Positions 1-12,300 of a DNA stretch of 64,000 nucleotides are shown here, one piece after another. Position numbers and translations under genes: made by a program. The stretch comes from Saururus chinensis. Its lineage: Eukaryota; Streptophyta; Magnoliopsida; Piperales; Saururaceae. The notes beneath the pieces were generated by a model, which had not been told where the DNA came from, ran no database searches, and worked only from the letters and a program-made list of their open reading frames with translations. The DNA lies in assembly GCA_035235625.1 (NCBI GenBank), contig CP141145.1, forward strand, positions 20,834,563 to 20,898,562. Direction: 5' to 3'. Every line of letters begins with the position of its first letter. Within the stretch, counting starts at the first letter, position 1.

Positions 1-1225
1 CACTATAAGACCCATAATGGTGGGCAATTGTATGGCACTATAAGACCCCTTATTTGTGGGCAATTATATGACCCCTTACGTGTGGGTGCATGTTTGCGTG
101 ATCAGGTAAGTAGTATCATGGATCTACTCTTACTTGTTTGATCTTGTGCCCCATGAGCATAGGTGTGCCTTGCCTTTGGAAAAGTCCATGGCATCTAGTC
201 ACTCCCTGGAGGTTAAGGTGATGTCCCAGTGGCATTCTTTTCATTTTCTAGGCTGGAGCTTATTAGTTGTAATGAGCTTCAGTGGTCGATAATATGAGTA
301 CGATTGTTAGTGTATGTTTGAGTAAGACAGTAAGCATATGATTGTATGAGTAAGGTCGTACAAGTATGTGTAAGTTATATGAGTATGAGCACGACTGTAA
401 GATGATGGTTCTGAGTAAGACTGTAAGTGTACGATTCTAAGCACGACTGTAAGTATATGATTCTGAGAGGATTGTAAGTGTAAGATTGTACGAGTAAGAT
501 CGTATGAGTATGTATATGGTATTGAGTAAGCGTCCGATGGTACGAGTAAGTTGTAAGACCCTGATTAAGGGTGTTTGTTTAAGTTTGCTTTCATTGGTGT
601 GTTATGCATTATTATATGCATATGTATATGATTATATTATGTTGACTGCTTCATGTTTGAGTTGCATGAACGCATGTATTTATGAACTTAGTGAGTTCAC
701 TATTTTGGATTCCCCTATTGGGGCTACTGAGTATGAAAATACTCATTACCTTACTTTTTTTAGCCTCATTGTTCAGGAGGCTTTTGCAAATTGTGTTGGA
801 GAGCTCCTGGAGATAGATGCTTGATTCTGCGGTGGATTGTTTCCCCTTTTGATTCAGGTATATTTGACTCAATGAGAGTGTATTTTGTGCCACAATCTAA
901 TGTATTGGGTGAGATGAGAAGTAAAATGTTTATACCTTCTAGACTTTTAATTTGGATCAGATTGTGGGCTGTCATGGGACTTGTACTCGGGGATGCATTA
1001 GATAGATTTGTATTTAAAAATCTATGATCATGGTAATTTAGTCATACGTGTGTTTTCGAGTAGTTCCTGAGGATCTTTGCTTTGGCCGTACGATGTTTGA
1101 CCGTATGATGGAAATATTTAGATGGAAAATTGATGTTTAGTGTTTTAAATTATAAATTATTTTCTCAGGTTTTGATTTAGTCATTTTTACTCCGATTTAT
1201 AGATGTTATATTGTAAAAATTCATG
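1..1225 (+). repeat. LTR-like repeat, family R, truncated by the window edge
   Basis: This stretch is an inverted, diverged copy of the repeat at about 9.4-10.5 kb. Shared blocks appear in the same order on opposite strands: the segments around 780-1160 here match the reverse complement of about 9530-9850, and 80-130 match the reverse complement of about 10395-10440. It is rich in short GTAAG/GAGTAAG-like motifs at 290-520. No reading frame is convincing. It appears to be the 3' part of a long LTR that landed in the decayed Ulp1-like gene seen just downstream. The exact right end is uncertain to about 40 bp. Confidence 0.6.
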
Positions 1226-1229
1226 AGGT

Positions 1230-1390
1230 TGTTGGTGACTTTATGTTGAACTGATGTCTTGTCAAGATGCATCCCAATGTTGTAGTAATGTTGAATGGAG
1301 TACTTTCCAAAGAAACAGTTGGGGTAGTCTCCCAATGACCTCAAGTTCCTCTGCTCAAGGAGCTTGAAGAACATGTCTATAACCTACATT
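1230..1390 (-). pseudogene. Ulp1-type protease relic, piece 3 (pre-catalytic segment)
   Basis: The minus strand encodes a short open stretch beginning VIDMFFKLLEQRNLRS and continuing through a YPNCFF-like motif. This resembles the segment before the catalytic His in the C48 (Ulp1) proteases that plant transposons carry. The catalytic HW..D..C residues would lie at lower coordinates, where an LTR-like repeat replaces them. It is the lowest-coordinate piece of a minus-strand gene whose other pieces are at about 8.3-9.3 and 13.7-15.5 kb. The solo LTR that begins at 1420 separates it from the second piece. The family call rests on a short motif, so it is moderate. Confidence 0.4.
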
Positions 1391-2004
1391 TACAAAAATA
1401 GTTTATAATATGTTGTCATTGTCACGCCCTAGAATTGCCATACCCGAGCCAAACCTGGTCCAAGGGCCGATCCAGCGCATGGGGGCGACGGTTTGAAAAC
1501 GGTTAAAGAAATAGTAGAAGACTTATGCCCCAACCATGGGTGATTTAATTTACGGAGTTTATGCAGTACTTTGAGCGAGATTAAATAAGTAAAACCAAAA
1601 GAGTTACTTAAACTCTAACCAAAACACAAATCTCAAACCCACATACTAACAATCCATAGCCACACACTTGGCTTAACACAAGGTCTCAAACAAATTCAAA
1701 GATGTAATATATCACAAGTTTGATAATAAAAACTACACCACAAGGTTCTAACATCAAAACGAAATAAACAAGAGACATGCAAGACTAGAAGCCTCCACGA
1801 CTACTCCCAAGCTCTCTCCAACCTTTCCTCATATAGAGGATCCTGTCCGTCTGCATGTCACGCCATGCAACCCCAAAACAAAATAAGGAAAGTGGGATGA
1901 GTATAAAAACTCAATAATGGTTTTCAATATAACTATATAATCAAAAAACACGATGACATCACAATGTAGAAATTCAAATCTAAGATTAACATGTTATACC
2001 ACAT

Positions 2005-2455
2005 TCTGATCATACATTCATATTACATAAACCTGCATAATAGTGTTTCAATCATACACTTTCTGATCTTGCATTCATATCTCATAAACCTGCATAATAG
2101 TATCTCAATCACACAATTTTTGATCATACATTCATAATACATAATTCTGCATAATAGTGTCTCATTCACACATCTTCTGATCATGCATTCATAGCTCAAA
2201 ATCCTGTTTAATAGTGTCTTATTCACACATCTTTATAATCATGCATTCATAACACATAATCCTGCATAATAGTGTCTCATCCACACATCTTCCGATCATA
2301 CATGCATTCATAACACATAATCATGCATAATAGTGTCTCATCCACACATCTTCTGATCATACATGCATTCATAACACATAATCCTGCATAATAGTGTCTC
2401 ATTCACACATTTTCTGATCATACATTCATATCACATCAAACTCATTCACCCTGCA
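2005..2455. repeat. Minisatellite, about 57-61 bp unit, 7-8 copies
   Basis: Consecutive units share the order TTCTGATCAT, GCATTCATA, CATAATCCTGCATAATAGTG, TCTCATTCACACATC. Unit length varies from about 56 to 61 bp, partly through an extra ACATGC step in the later units. The array lies inside the solo LTR. An apparent minus-strand frame through it, rich in repeated CMI and ETLLCRFM-like strings, is only the repeat read as codons. Confidence 0.9.
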
Positions 2456-4554
2456 TGACAAACGTGTCAACCACATGATACACAATCATGCATAGCATTC
2501 ATTATCAACATGCATCAATACAAATGGTGAATGCCTCCATCAAGGAATAAACACAAATATTGCCACACAGGCAGGACATGGTCAAGGCCATGAAGGCGAG
2601 ACAGTGAAATTTCCACATAGGAAATGTAAAAGGGTCAGGGTTGTCAGCCCCTAAAGCTGCTCGCCCTGGACCTGGCCAAGGATGTCTCATTCTCACACAG
2701 AGAATTTAGAGCATGGGTGTTCGCCAGAGACATCTCCTGCAGAGGGGAGTGCCCGAATTTCCACACAGAGACCCTAAAACACGTGGTAGCGGGTGCACAT
2801 GGCATACCACTCTAGATTCTTAGGGTCCAGATGACACTCATAATAATCTCAAATCTGCAAGACAAGTATACAACTCGTCCCCACATAATTCCATTTCACA
2901 AGACTCAACCTGGGGAGTACACTATTCCACACAAGAACTTAAATCGAAAATATGTCCTTTCAGGCCAGCCAAGTTCTAATTAATTCACCGAGCGATTAAT
3001 CCAGCATACAATCTCAACCATTGCATACAATCGATAAATTCCGGTTAAACATCAGTAAAACTTCATCCATGAATACCAATTCATGATGTATAATAACATG
3101 ATACATCCGTGAGCAAGACCTATGTAGGTTCCAACACATAAAATGTACTCTCAATTAGTCCCCTCATGCATCATAATCAAGACATAATTAATTACAATTA
3201 TGTCTCATTCTTATAGTAGATTCCCCATACGTGTGTGTATTCATGCATATTCTAAGCACATGACCAATGCTTGACATATACTCATAATACGATATACATA
3301 TGCTGAAACACATTCAAAACAATAATTCCCTACTGAAATCAAAACAAAATCTACCATAAAGCTTAAATCCATCCATGTGAAATCGAACATTCATTCCCAC
3401 AAACATGATTCTTCCACACATTAAGCCACAACATGATCACATCCATTACCCATAAACCATCCTCATTATAAGAGAACAAACATCACCATTAATCACATAA
3501 TATCCTTGCTGGAAGCATATTCTAATAATAAGAATTCCAATATTCAAAAGTTCAAGGTACTTCATTATCAACATACATAACTATCAACATAATATGATAC
3601 CACAAGACAACACCTAAACGAAATCCATACACTTTTATCATCAATTATACACCTCCAGTAGCCTAATTTAATCATAAAATACCTCTCATAACTATTAGAA
3701 TTATTAAATGGAGTAAAACATTGAAATAAGCATAAGTTTCAAAAATACACTACAACAAAATGTAGTATTAGCGACGCATTTATTAGCGATGTAATTATAA
3801 GCGTCGCTAAAAATGCATACTTGCGACGCATATAAAATCATCGCAAAAAAATAAACTATTAGCAATGCTGAGTATAAGGCGTCGCTAATACTAGTGATAT
3901 TAACGACGCTTTATACAAACGTCGCTAAAATATATACTTTTTAATTAAAAAAAATCATAAATATTAGCAACGCGTAACTCAAGCGTCGCTAGTAGTCTAA
4001 CTATTAGCGATGTTTGGACCAAGTGTCACTAATAGTCCTGATATTAGTTATTAATTTAAAACAAAAAAAATTACTAGCGACATATAGAGCTATACGTCAC
4101 TAATACTTGTATTATTAGAGACATATATACTATACATCACTAATAGTATTTATTTTATTTTTTAATTTTTATTTTTAAAATAAAATAATTTATAAAAAAT
4201 CTTAATTTTTTTTATAATTATTTAATGTCCCTCTCCCCTCTTTCTCCCTCTCCCTCTCCCTCTCCTCTTTGTCCTCTTTAAATAAGAGTTGTAAATAGTA
4301 TTTGTAATAGCAACGGTCAATTATAAGCGTCGCGAATATATTTATTAATTAATTTTATTTAATAAATAATTTTAAAAAAATTTCATAAATATAATATATA
4401 TTTTATTCAACATTCACTATTTGTATATATAATAAATAAATATTAAATTTTTAATAAAAAGTAGTGTTAATAATATATTCAACTTTCACTATTTAGATAT
4501 AATATATTTTATTTCTTAAAATTTCTTATTATTTTTAAAATATAATTTATAATA

Positions 4555-4796
4555 AAAGAGAGAAAGAAGAGAGGGATCAAAGAGAGAGAGAAAGGGAAGA
4601 GTGAGATGGAGGACAGAGAGGGTGAAGAGAGAGAGAGAGGGAGGAGAGAGAGAGGGTAGAGGAAGGAGAGGAGAAAGAGGAGATTAAGAGAGCAAGAGAG
4701 AGGAGAGGGAGAGGGGATAGAAGAGAGAGGAAAGGGAGAGAAGAGAGGAGAGGGGATAGAAGAGAGAGGAGAGGGGAGAGAGAGAGGAGAGGGGGG

Positions 4797-4832
<36 letters not shown>

Positions 4833-4985
4833 GGAAAGAGTGGAGAGGGGGAGAGAAAGAGGGAAAGAGTGGAGAGGGAGAGAGAGGAGGGAGAGGGAGG
4901 AGATAGGGGGGAGAGAGGGGAGGGAGGAGAGAGAGAGGGGATAGAGCGAGAAGAGAGAGTGAGAGGAGAGAGAAAAATAGAATAA
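4555..4985 (+). repeat. Polypurine (GA-rich) tract within CACTA copy 1
   Basis: About 430 bp of nearly pure purine on the plus strand, dominated by GAGAGAGG and GGGGAGA strings. Open frames on the opposite strand (Ser/Leu/Pro-rich) are compositional. Matching GA blocks occur in the second CACTA copy, so the tract belongs to the element family. Such tracts can form triplex (H-DNA) structures. Confidence 0.9.
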
Positions 4986-5188
4986 TGAATATTCTAATTT
5001 ATAAAAATTATTTGCGATGTTTGGGAGTATACGTCGCAAATACTTTATTATTTGCGACATGTATTCGTAAACGTCGTAAATAGTGCGTACAGTTACTACG
5101 TTTAATTATAAACGTTAAACGGCAAAAATTTTGTTTTACCCGCGCAAGCGAAATTTCGTTCGCGCAGGCGAAGTGGAAAACCGCGCGG

Positions 5189-5198
5189 TATATATTTT
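5189..5198 (+). promoter_or_regulatory. TATA-like box before the C-rich block of CACTA copy 1
   Basis: TATATATTTT follows a CG-rich stretch that includes an imperfect palindrome at about 5142-5166 (GCGCAAGCGAAATTTCG and its near complement). It precedes a C/T-rich block. CACTA copy 2 has a TATA box in the equivalent place (49091-49098). The shared layout suggests a promoter reading towards the right end; no transcript data support this. Confidence 0.4.
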
Positions 5199-5199
5199 G

Positions 5200-6330
5200 T
5201 CTCTCCCCCCATATCCATAGTTCCACTTTCACTCCACCGCCCCTCCGCCGCATCGGCCACCGTCGTCCCGTCTCCGCCCCTGCTCCGATTCCGTGTCTTC
5301 TCCGCCGTCCTCCCTTCCCCCTCCACCCCCGCCCCTCCTCCCCATTCCGCCTCCACCGCTCCTCCATCCCGTCTCCGCTGGTCCGGCCGCCTTCGTCCCA
5401 GCTCCGCCTCCACCCCTGCTTCACCCTCCTCGCTTCCCCCTCCGCCCCCACCCCTCCTCCCGTTCCGCCTTCACAGAAGCCACTCCGCCTCCGCCATGCC
5501 TCCATCCCATCTCTGCCGGGCTGGCCACCTTCGTCCCAGCTCCGCCTTCGCCCCTACTCCACCTCTGCCCCTACTTCACCTTCCTCCCTCCCCCTGCGCC
5601 TCCCTCCTCCCCATTCCCCCTTCTCAGGAGCGCACATACACTCCACCGCGCCTCCACCCTGCCTCCGCCGTCGTCGTCCCCGCCTCCATTTGCACTCCTC
5701 CCTTCCCCCTGCCCCCCATCCCTGTTCCCCCTTCCCTTCCCCTCCTCTTGCCCTCCTCCCTTCCTTGTGCCCTACCCCTGCCGCCGCCTTCCATTCTCGG
5801 CCACCGCCCCGATGGCTCCGTCTGTGCGCTCCACCCTTCCCCTCCTCCATGCCCCGCTCCTCGGCACCGCGCCTCCCCTTCGCCTCCCCTCGCCCCCCTC
5901 TCGCCGGTTCCCCGCCCTCATCCCTTCCCCTTCCGGAGGAAGGGCTGCGAAATCCGGTTCCCTTGCCAAATTCCGGTACCCCACCCATTCCTCCCCATCT
6001 CCCTTCATCTCCTCCCCCTAGCCGCCCCCTGCTCTCCCTGCGGCCCCCTTACCCAGCCGCCCCCTCCCCAAGCTGCCCCCCCTCCCCCTAGCCCCCACCC
6101 CTGCTCCCCCGGTGCCCCCCCCAACCTCCCCCATTCCCCGGCGGCCCCCCTCCCCCGGAGGCTCGCCCTTGCTCCCCCAGTGACCACCCCCTCCCCCAGC
6201 CCCCCCTCTCACCGAGCCGCCCACCCTCCCCCTACTACCCCACCCCTCCCCGAGCCACCTGCTCTCCCTTCCCCAGCTACTCCAGATTTCGTCCTCCAAC
6301 CCCTCTTCCTTCCCTGGTGGGCTTGGCCCA
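5200..6330 (+). other. C-rich block in CACTA copy 1
   Basis: A pyrimidine- and C-rich stretch of about 1.1 kb, very unlike its AT-rich surroundings. It is open in several frames on both strands, giving Pro/Ser-rich strings on the plus strand and Gly/Arg/Glu-rich strings on the minus strand. I recognise no domain. Several frames staying open at once points to composition and not to selection on a protein. It could be a captured fragment of a GC-rich host gene. A shorter counterpart (49100-49335) sits in the same place in CACTA copy 2, so it more likely belongs to the element. Confidence 0.6.
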
Positions 6331-7652
6331 CCGGGGATTTTTTTAAAATAAAATATAATTTTAGCGACGCTTAAAAAGTGTCACTATTTAATTTTAATTT
6401 TAATTTTTTTTAAAAAAAATATCTTTTTAGCGACGCATAGAAAGTGTTGCTAATAATGACTTATTAGCGACGCTTTCACTATCCGTCACTATTAAGTGAT
6501 TTTTTATTTTTATTTTTGAAATTGATTTCTATTAGCGATATATATATATATATAAGTGTCGCTAATAAGTTCTTATTAGCGACGCTTAAGTATATACATC
6601 GCTAATAATTTATTATTTTTAATTTTTAAAAAAAATTGGTTTTCTTTTAGCGATGTTTTGTTAGCGACACTAGGGAATATACGTCACTAATATGTTTTAT
6701 TAGTGATGCTTTTGTATATGTCGCTAATTGATAGTAGCGACAGGATTTTTTTCAACGTTGGTAGCGACGTTTATTATACGTCGCTAATAGGCATTAGCGA
6801 CGCTTATGGGACTATTAGCAACACATAAATGCATCGCTAATAGTCATTTTTGTTGTAGTCATAGCAAACACTGCCATGTAGCCATTCAATCACCCTGCAA
6901 GGCCGTTCGATAGGCTAAACTGAAAATTTGCCAAAAATGTAGTGTTGCCGATCGATTGCCCCGGTAGGCCATTCGATCGCCAACAAAGCAGTTTTGACCT
7001 TCTTCATTTCGAAAATCAAAACCAAAACACCATGAAAACACCTTCAAGTCTTCATCCATGGTACCAAACATTGTCAAAAATTCATCAAACCTTCCAGAAC
7101 ACTAATCTAAACCATTCTAAAACAAAGCCCTAAGTAATCGAAGTGAAAGATTAGCATTTACTAAACCCACTATTAGAGCCTAAATCAAGTAAAACCCACT
7201 TCAAATAACATTATAAAAACCGAGATTTTTGCTACCCAAAGTTGAGATTGAAGAACTCATTACCTTTCTTTTATTGATTTGGGCTGGAATGAACCCTCAA
7301 TCTCCTCCAACACCTTCCAAAAATACAATTTTAAGTTAACATACTACTAATCTCGATTTAGCTTTAAAAAACCAAAAGTAAACATTAGATCTAGGGTTTT
7401 AGAAGCTTAAAAACGAGATTTTGAAGATTAAGGCTTGGAGAAGAGAGGTAAATCAGTAGTTTTATGCTTTCAAAATGGATTAAAACCATGATTGAAGTCA
7501 AGATTAAGAATAGATTAAGAGAAAACATAGGGTTTAGGCTTAATTAAAGAAGAACATACCTTAATCCCTTTCTAATTCGGGTCTAATTGGGGAATTAGGC
7601 CTTAATCACCCTCTCCCAACCTATTCCCAAATGGGAAATGGCTCAGCCCTTT

Positions 7653-7662
7653 CTATTTATAG
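7653..7662 (-). promoter_or_regulatory. LTR TATA box
   Basis: CTATAAATAG on the minus strand lies in the solo LTR, about 410 bp from its own 5' end at 8074. It has the expected position and orientation for the U3 promoter of this LTR. A TATA box at 33048-33054 sits about 410 bp into the related solo LTR. Confidence 0.6.
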
Positions 7663-8109
7663 TAGGGTTTGGGGTATACCTAATGAACTAATGGGGTATA
7701 AATAGAATTTTTGGCTAAAAATGGGTATTTTGATAATTTGAGCACTAATTAAATCTGAAAAAATTCTAAAATTTTTTGTATGAGCTTAAGTTGGTGTCTG
7801 CGTCATTTTGGTCAAAAAATCCCAATTTCACCGGTGGGGCCCACAGTGGGTCCCGCCAAACCCTAATTTTTGGAAAATTAGTAAACATTCCCAAAAATTT
7901 AGAATTGACTAAAAGGTACTTAAAACTCATAAATATAGAGTTAGTTTTGATTAAAACCTTTAGAATTCCCATTTATTTTTTAAAACCACTGAATTTAAAT
8001 CAGAAAACACTTAAACCACACAATAATCGATAAACAACATCAAAACAAACCGGTTCAAAATGAGAGTCCTTACAGTCATGAACATGATAAAAAAAATGTA
8101 TAACAAAAA

Positions 8110-8275
8110 ATGTGATACATAAATTAGTCGTTTGTCTAAACATACGACAATTACAATGTCGTATTATAGAACACACGATTTACATAATATCGTGTTATTG
8201 AACACACGATTTATGTAATATTGTGTTATTGAACATATGAATACACTCATATCGTGTACTCTAAAATGTTCTATC
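8110..8275. repeat. Cluster of short palindromes of the TCGTGTTATTGA type
   Basis: The sequence repeats CGTGTTATTGAACACACGAT-like units separated by about 30 bp. Related palindromes of the form ATCATGTTATCAATAACATG occur at about 9250-9320, 14510-14710 and 15700-15990, between coding-like pieces of the minus-strand Ulp1-like relic. They look like one dispersed family, possibly in former introns. Confidence 0.55.
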
Positions 8276-8329
8276 ATGCACAAATACAATTATGAAAAAT
8301 CTATTCTTTATACATACTTCATTTGTGTT

Positions 8330-9285
8330 GCATTCCTGATAGAGTAATGAAATGTAGTCCATATGGGTCAACATTGAAATAGGCCATTCCTAGTATGGGT
8401 TGGACATAAACAATTTGATCACCTCTTGATCTTCCCCCTTAAGATCTTCCTGTGGAATGCATGTTCGATATCAAGGTAGTTCTCCAATAGTACTACCATC
8501 TTCACCTTCATCTGTTTCTACTGCTCCTGCTACTTTGTGTGTTCTTCGACATCAACGATTGTAATGGTCACCTCAACTGCTTCGGCCTCCTCTACTACCT
8601 TGGCCTCCTATGATACGTCAGCCACCTTTGACGTCTTCTTCTCTGGAGGGGCCTTCTCATTTGTCTCCTCAACTATTGGGCAATCAAATATGGTTTCCTT
8701 AAAGGAGTTGCCTCTCCAGCTACTTGCTCAACAGGCTCGATAGGAGGTGGTGGTGCATGCTCAGGAGTGGGGACAACTTCCACTACAGGGATGGATGCCA
8801 ATGGCATTTCATGCTCTTCCATCACCACCTCTGCCTCCTTTTCATTTGAATCTCTTGGCGAACTATTTGGGAGAAGGAAGTTGCTCCTTGTCTACTTCTC
8901 CTCAACAATCACGCCAATGCCCTAGACCATTTCCTCACTACATGTCTTGGCCCTTGGTTGTACCACCGTGTACCTCCGCTACTTGGTACTGTGGGTTGTT
9001 GGGTAGCAATATGTTTGGCATTGTCTGCTGCACTTTTCTTTGGCTTATGTTCATGAGGTGGCTCCTTTCGGGCTTGCCCCACTTTTTCAATGATTTTCTA
9101 GAGATATCTAGTTATAACGATGTGTTCAACCATAGACACCCTTTTGTTAACCTTTGGGGGTTCAACTTGGACCCAAATCAGTTCCCTTTTCCTTGCAAAA
9201 GTCAAGTAAGAAATCATATCAGCATGAATACAAACATCCTCATATGTTGTGTTATCGATGTCAACCACTGATGCTTAACATTTTA
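8330..9285 (-). pseudogene. Ulp1-type gene relic, piece 2 (acidic/proline-rich linker)
   Basis: The minus strand keeps a long biased reading with many Glu, Pro, Val and Arg codons, for example EKEAEVVMEEHEMP followed by PEHAPPPPIEPVEQ. Several stops and frame changes break it. Such acidic, proline-rich linkers are common between the N-terminal domain and the C-terminal Ulp1 protease in plant mobile DUF1985/Ulp1 genes. Strand and position between piece 1 (13.7-15.5 kb) and piece 3 (about 1.2-1.4 kb) fit one gene later split by insertions. No catalytic motif lies here, so the link is inferred from order and strand. Confidence 0.35.
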
Positions 9286-9399
9286 ATGATAATACAAAAA
9301 TGCTCAGTCATGCTATCGATAACACAAATTTTTACTTTACTTTTTTTAGCAAATATCATTATAAGTCGTATTAAAGATTGTAATGCTTGAGAATTTTTA

Positions 9400-12300
9400 A
9401 CACATTTTCTTTAAAATTCACAGAAGATTTTTGCAATATAATTGCTCTAAATCGAGAAAATGACAAAATATCAAACTTGTGAAAGTAGTTTTATAATTTA
9501 AAATATCACACATCAATTTTTACCATACAAAATTTTCATTTCAATCAAACATCGTATGACCAAATTAAACATTCTCAGGCACTACTCAAAAACAAATGTA
9601 TGAAATAAATTATCATGTTCATGAGCTTTAAATACAAACAATCTCAGGAATCCTTTAGTACAAGTTCCATAAACAGTCCATAGTCTAACCAAAATTATAA
9701 GTCCAAAAAGTATAAACACCTTAATTCTTATCTCACCCAATACATCAGATCGCGGCGAAAAATAATAAAGACTCACAATGAGTCAAGGGTATGCCTGAGT
9801 CAATAGAATTTAATCCACCCACAGAAATAAGTGTCCATCTCCAGGAGTTCTTCATCAAAAACCTACAAAAGCCTCCCAACATCAGGGCTAAAAATAAGGG
9901 AAATGATTATTTTCATACTCAATAGGAAATACTCAATAGGGGAATTATATATAGTGAACTCCGTAAGTCCTTACATATATGTGTCCATGCATCTTAAACA
10001 TGAAGTATGAAAACATACCAACAGATCAAAGTTGCATTATATATCATGCACAAGCATATACCATCTTACCACTCTTGCATGTACTCTTTCACTTACAACC
10101 TTACTCTTTCACTTACAACCTTACTCATACCATTCTTACACTTACAGTCTTAGAACATTGTTACAATCTTACTCGTACCATCTTACACAAATTCTTACTC
10201 TTACAGTCTTTCTCAGAAATATACTTTTACAACCTTGCTCGGAAACATATATACTTACTCTTCTTTTTCATTAGACATTGGAGCTTATTAATTGTGATGA
10301 GCTTTAGTTGTTGATAGTATGCATGCAACTATATGAGTAAGTATATATGTTTCTGAGTAAGAGTAAGTTTCTGAGGAAGACTGTAAGTGTAAGTTTGGTA
10401 AGAGTAGATATCCATGATACTATGTACCTAAGCATGCAAACACCTACAATCTAGGGGCCATACAATGCCAAGTGAGAGCGGAAATCATACAGTGTCACTT
10501 CTGGGCTAGAATCTTACAGTGTTATTCTTTAGCAGAATCATACAGTGCTAACTAAAGGTAAAAACATACAACACTCTCAATCGAGCATCAAACATCTGGG
10601 CTTAATACAACACGAAGACAAAATAGAAAACATGCATCGCTTTCAATAGAGCATCAAACATTTGGGCTTAGATACAACACATAAACAAACATTCAGCAAG
10701 ATAAACACCATGGAAAAACATGGGAAATGTTCAACCAACTCATTATCAACCAGCCCAAACATGGAACTTGATTTGTCAAACCCTCAAGTCTCAAACTCAC
10801 AATGATATCATACTATCTTTCCTTATAATTCAACTTTGAAATAAGTAATTTATGTGGGTACAATTAGACAATAAAATTCTTGTATATGATAGTCTTCCAC
10901 TAGCCGATCTGAAGCTAGCCCATTATGAAACCCTAGTTTGTTAGACTTCATTTAACTCATTCAACTTAAAATCATAACTCACCACAAAACATATCCTTAC
11001 ATATTCATATAGTCTTCGCCATCCAACTTATGGCCAAATCATATTACTTGAAAGTCATCAAACAAAGCTCCTTGGAGCCAACTCTGGTTATCACTTTCTT
11101 ACTTATATTATATTATTCTTACTTTCAAATTCTTTATATGCATGTTATGCTTATATAATTATGTTGTGAGCACTTACTATCTGACAATCCTAAACTAGGG
11201 ACCAAACCCTGACTCCGCTTACTTGCTAAACCCCCAACCTATGCTCCAAACCAAACCAAACTCATCCCAATCCTCGCCTGTTAAACTTGCATCCCTCATC
11301 TTCCATCATACAGTTAAACATCCACAACAAATCCATACCAAACCCTCTGTGCCCTCTTACTATCCATTGCCCATCCATCTGCCCCACTCACATATGCATA
11401 TCCACCGTATAGGCATATAGCCATCATACATATGTATGTTCATCACACATATATATATAACATACACATAATTACAAACATATCTTGCCAACATACTTGC
11501 TAGCCATCACTAGCATACACATTCCACGCACATAGCATATACTCGGGCTTACATGCATGTCATGTGCACAAATAAACATAGCATATTTCATTAAATTTCT
11601 CTCTTATAACATGCAATTTAAGCATCATCAAACATCCAAAATATTGAATCATATAATCCTAGCATACTTCTACACATTCAAAGCATACTATCATAAAATT
11701 ACAAGTTCAATTTCCCCTACTTCGTAATCCATGATGTTTGATGGCGAGCACATGACGGTGGCGGCGGGGCTATGGCAGTGGCGGTAGTCAAAAGCATCGC
11801 CTAGTTGAGAGAGTTGTTGTCCCAAGGTTTACAAAGTGCCAAAAGTAATCACGGCAAGACTGGTGACAAAAGTCTATGCAGCAAAATTTGCAATCCATGA
11901 CAGCGCCCTAGGGTGGCCGGGAGAAGGGTCATGCCAAAGGAAGTGGTAGTGTGACTAGAAATCGAGGGTGGACTAAATAGAAGTTGATTAGTAGCTAAGA
12001 AGCACCCAACCGGCCTCAAGATGCCAAAATCAGCTGTGCATAGCACCTAACGGCATCGATTTCATGTTGATTATCACCCACATAAGGGGCAAAGGGCTTT
12101 GAGTGATGTTGGATGATATAGGAGAGGTGGAGGGCTCAGGACGTCAACTCAATTAGTGACAGAGACATTCGATGGTTAGGCGACCCAAAAGCGATGCCTA
12201 AACCCTAAGTCACATGCGTGGCCACATGTACACATGGTAAAGAAGGCCACTCGAGGGAGAGATGGACTTGATAGAGGCAGCCCAAGTCCCAAAAATGGCT

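Larger units (their letters stand above)
3748..6860. mobile_element. Non-autonomous CACTA (En/Spm-type) transposon, copy 1
   Basis: The left end is CACTACAACAAAA and the right end is TTTTGTTGTAGTC, an inverted repeat with the outermost right base changed from G to C. A 3-bp duplication ATA flanks it (3745-3747 and 6861-6863), which is the length expected for CACTA elements. Both subterminal zones are packed with TTAGCGACGC-like motifs in both orientations, the usual form of transposase-binding repeats. Inside are a GA-rich tract and a C-rich block but no transposase (TnpA/TnpD), so it depends on an autonomous relative. It sits inside the solo LTR 1420-8074. A second copy lies at 46584-49388. 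Confidence 0.92.
1420..8074 (-). mobile_element. Solo LTR (Ty3/gypsy-like family L), interrupted by a CACTA element
   Basis: The element begins TGTCACGCCC on the plus strand and ends CTTACA. On its own strand it therefore runs TGTAAGGACT...GGGCGTGACA, the standard TG...CA ends of a plant gypsy LTR. Direct 5-bp repeats GTCAT flank it at 1415-1419 and 8075-8079. No internal gag or pol sequence is present, so it is a solo LTR left by LTR-LTR recombination. Without the nested CACTA element and its 3-bp duplication it would be about 3.5 kb. A TATA box (minus strand, 7653-7662) and a minisatellite lie inside. A diverged relative with matching ends is at 32640-35725. The insertion splits a Ulp1-like relic. 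Confidence 0.9.

Noticed and set aside
2005..2455. Regular repeats that might suggest a CRISPR array
   Set aside because: Units are head-to-tail with no distinct spacers, and the locus is inside a plant LTR. It is a minisatellite.
4509..5060. Ser/Leu/Pro-rich minus-strand frame of 183 codons
   Set aside because: It is the reverse read of a polypurine GA tract. Similar frames occur over the GA blocks of the second CACTA copy.
5293..6374. Long proline/serine-rich open frames of 133-292 codons, and Gly/Arg-rich frames on the opposite strand
   Set aside because: They follow from the C-rich composition. Several frames on both strands stay open at once, no domain is visible, and the block lies inside a transposon.
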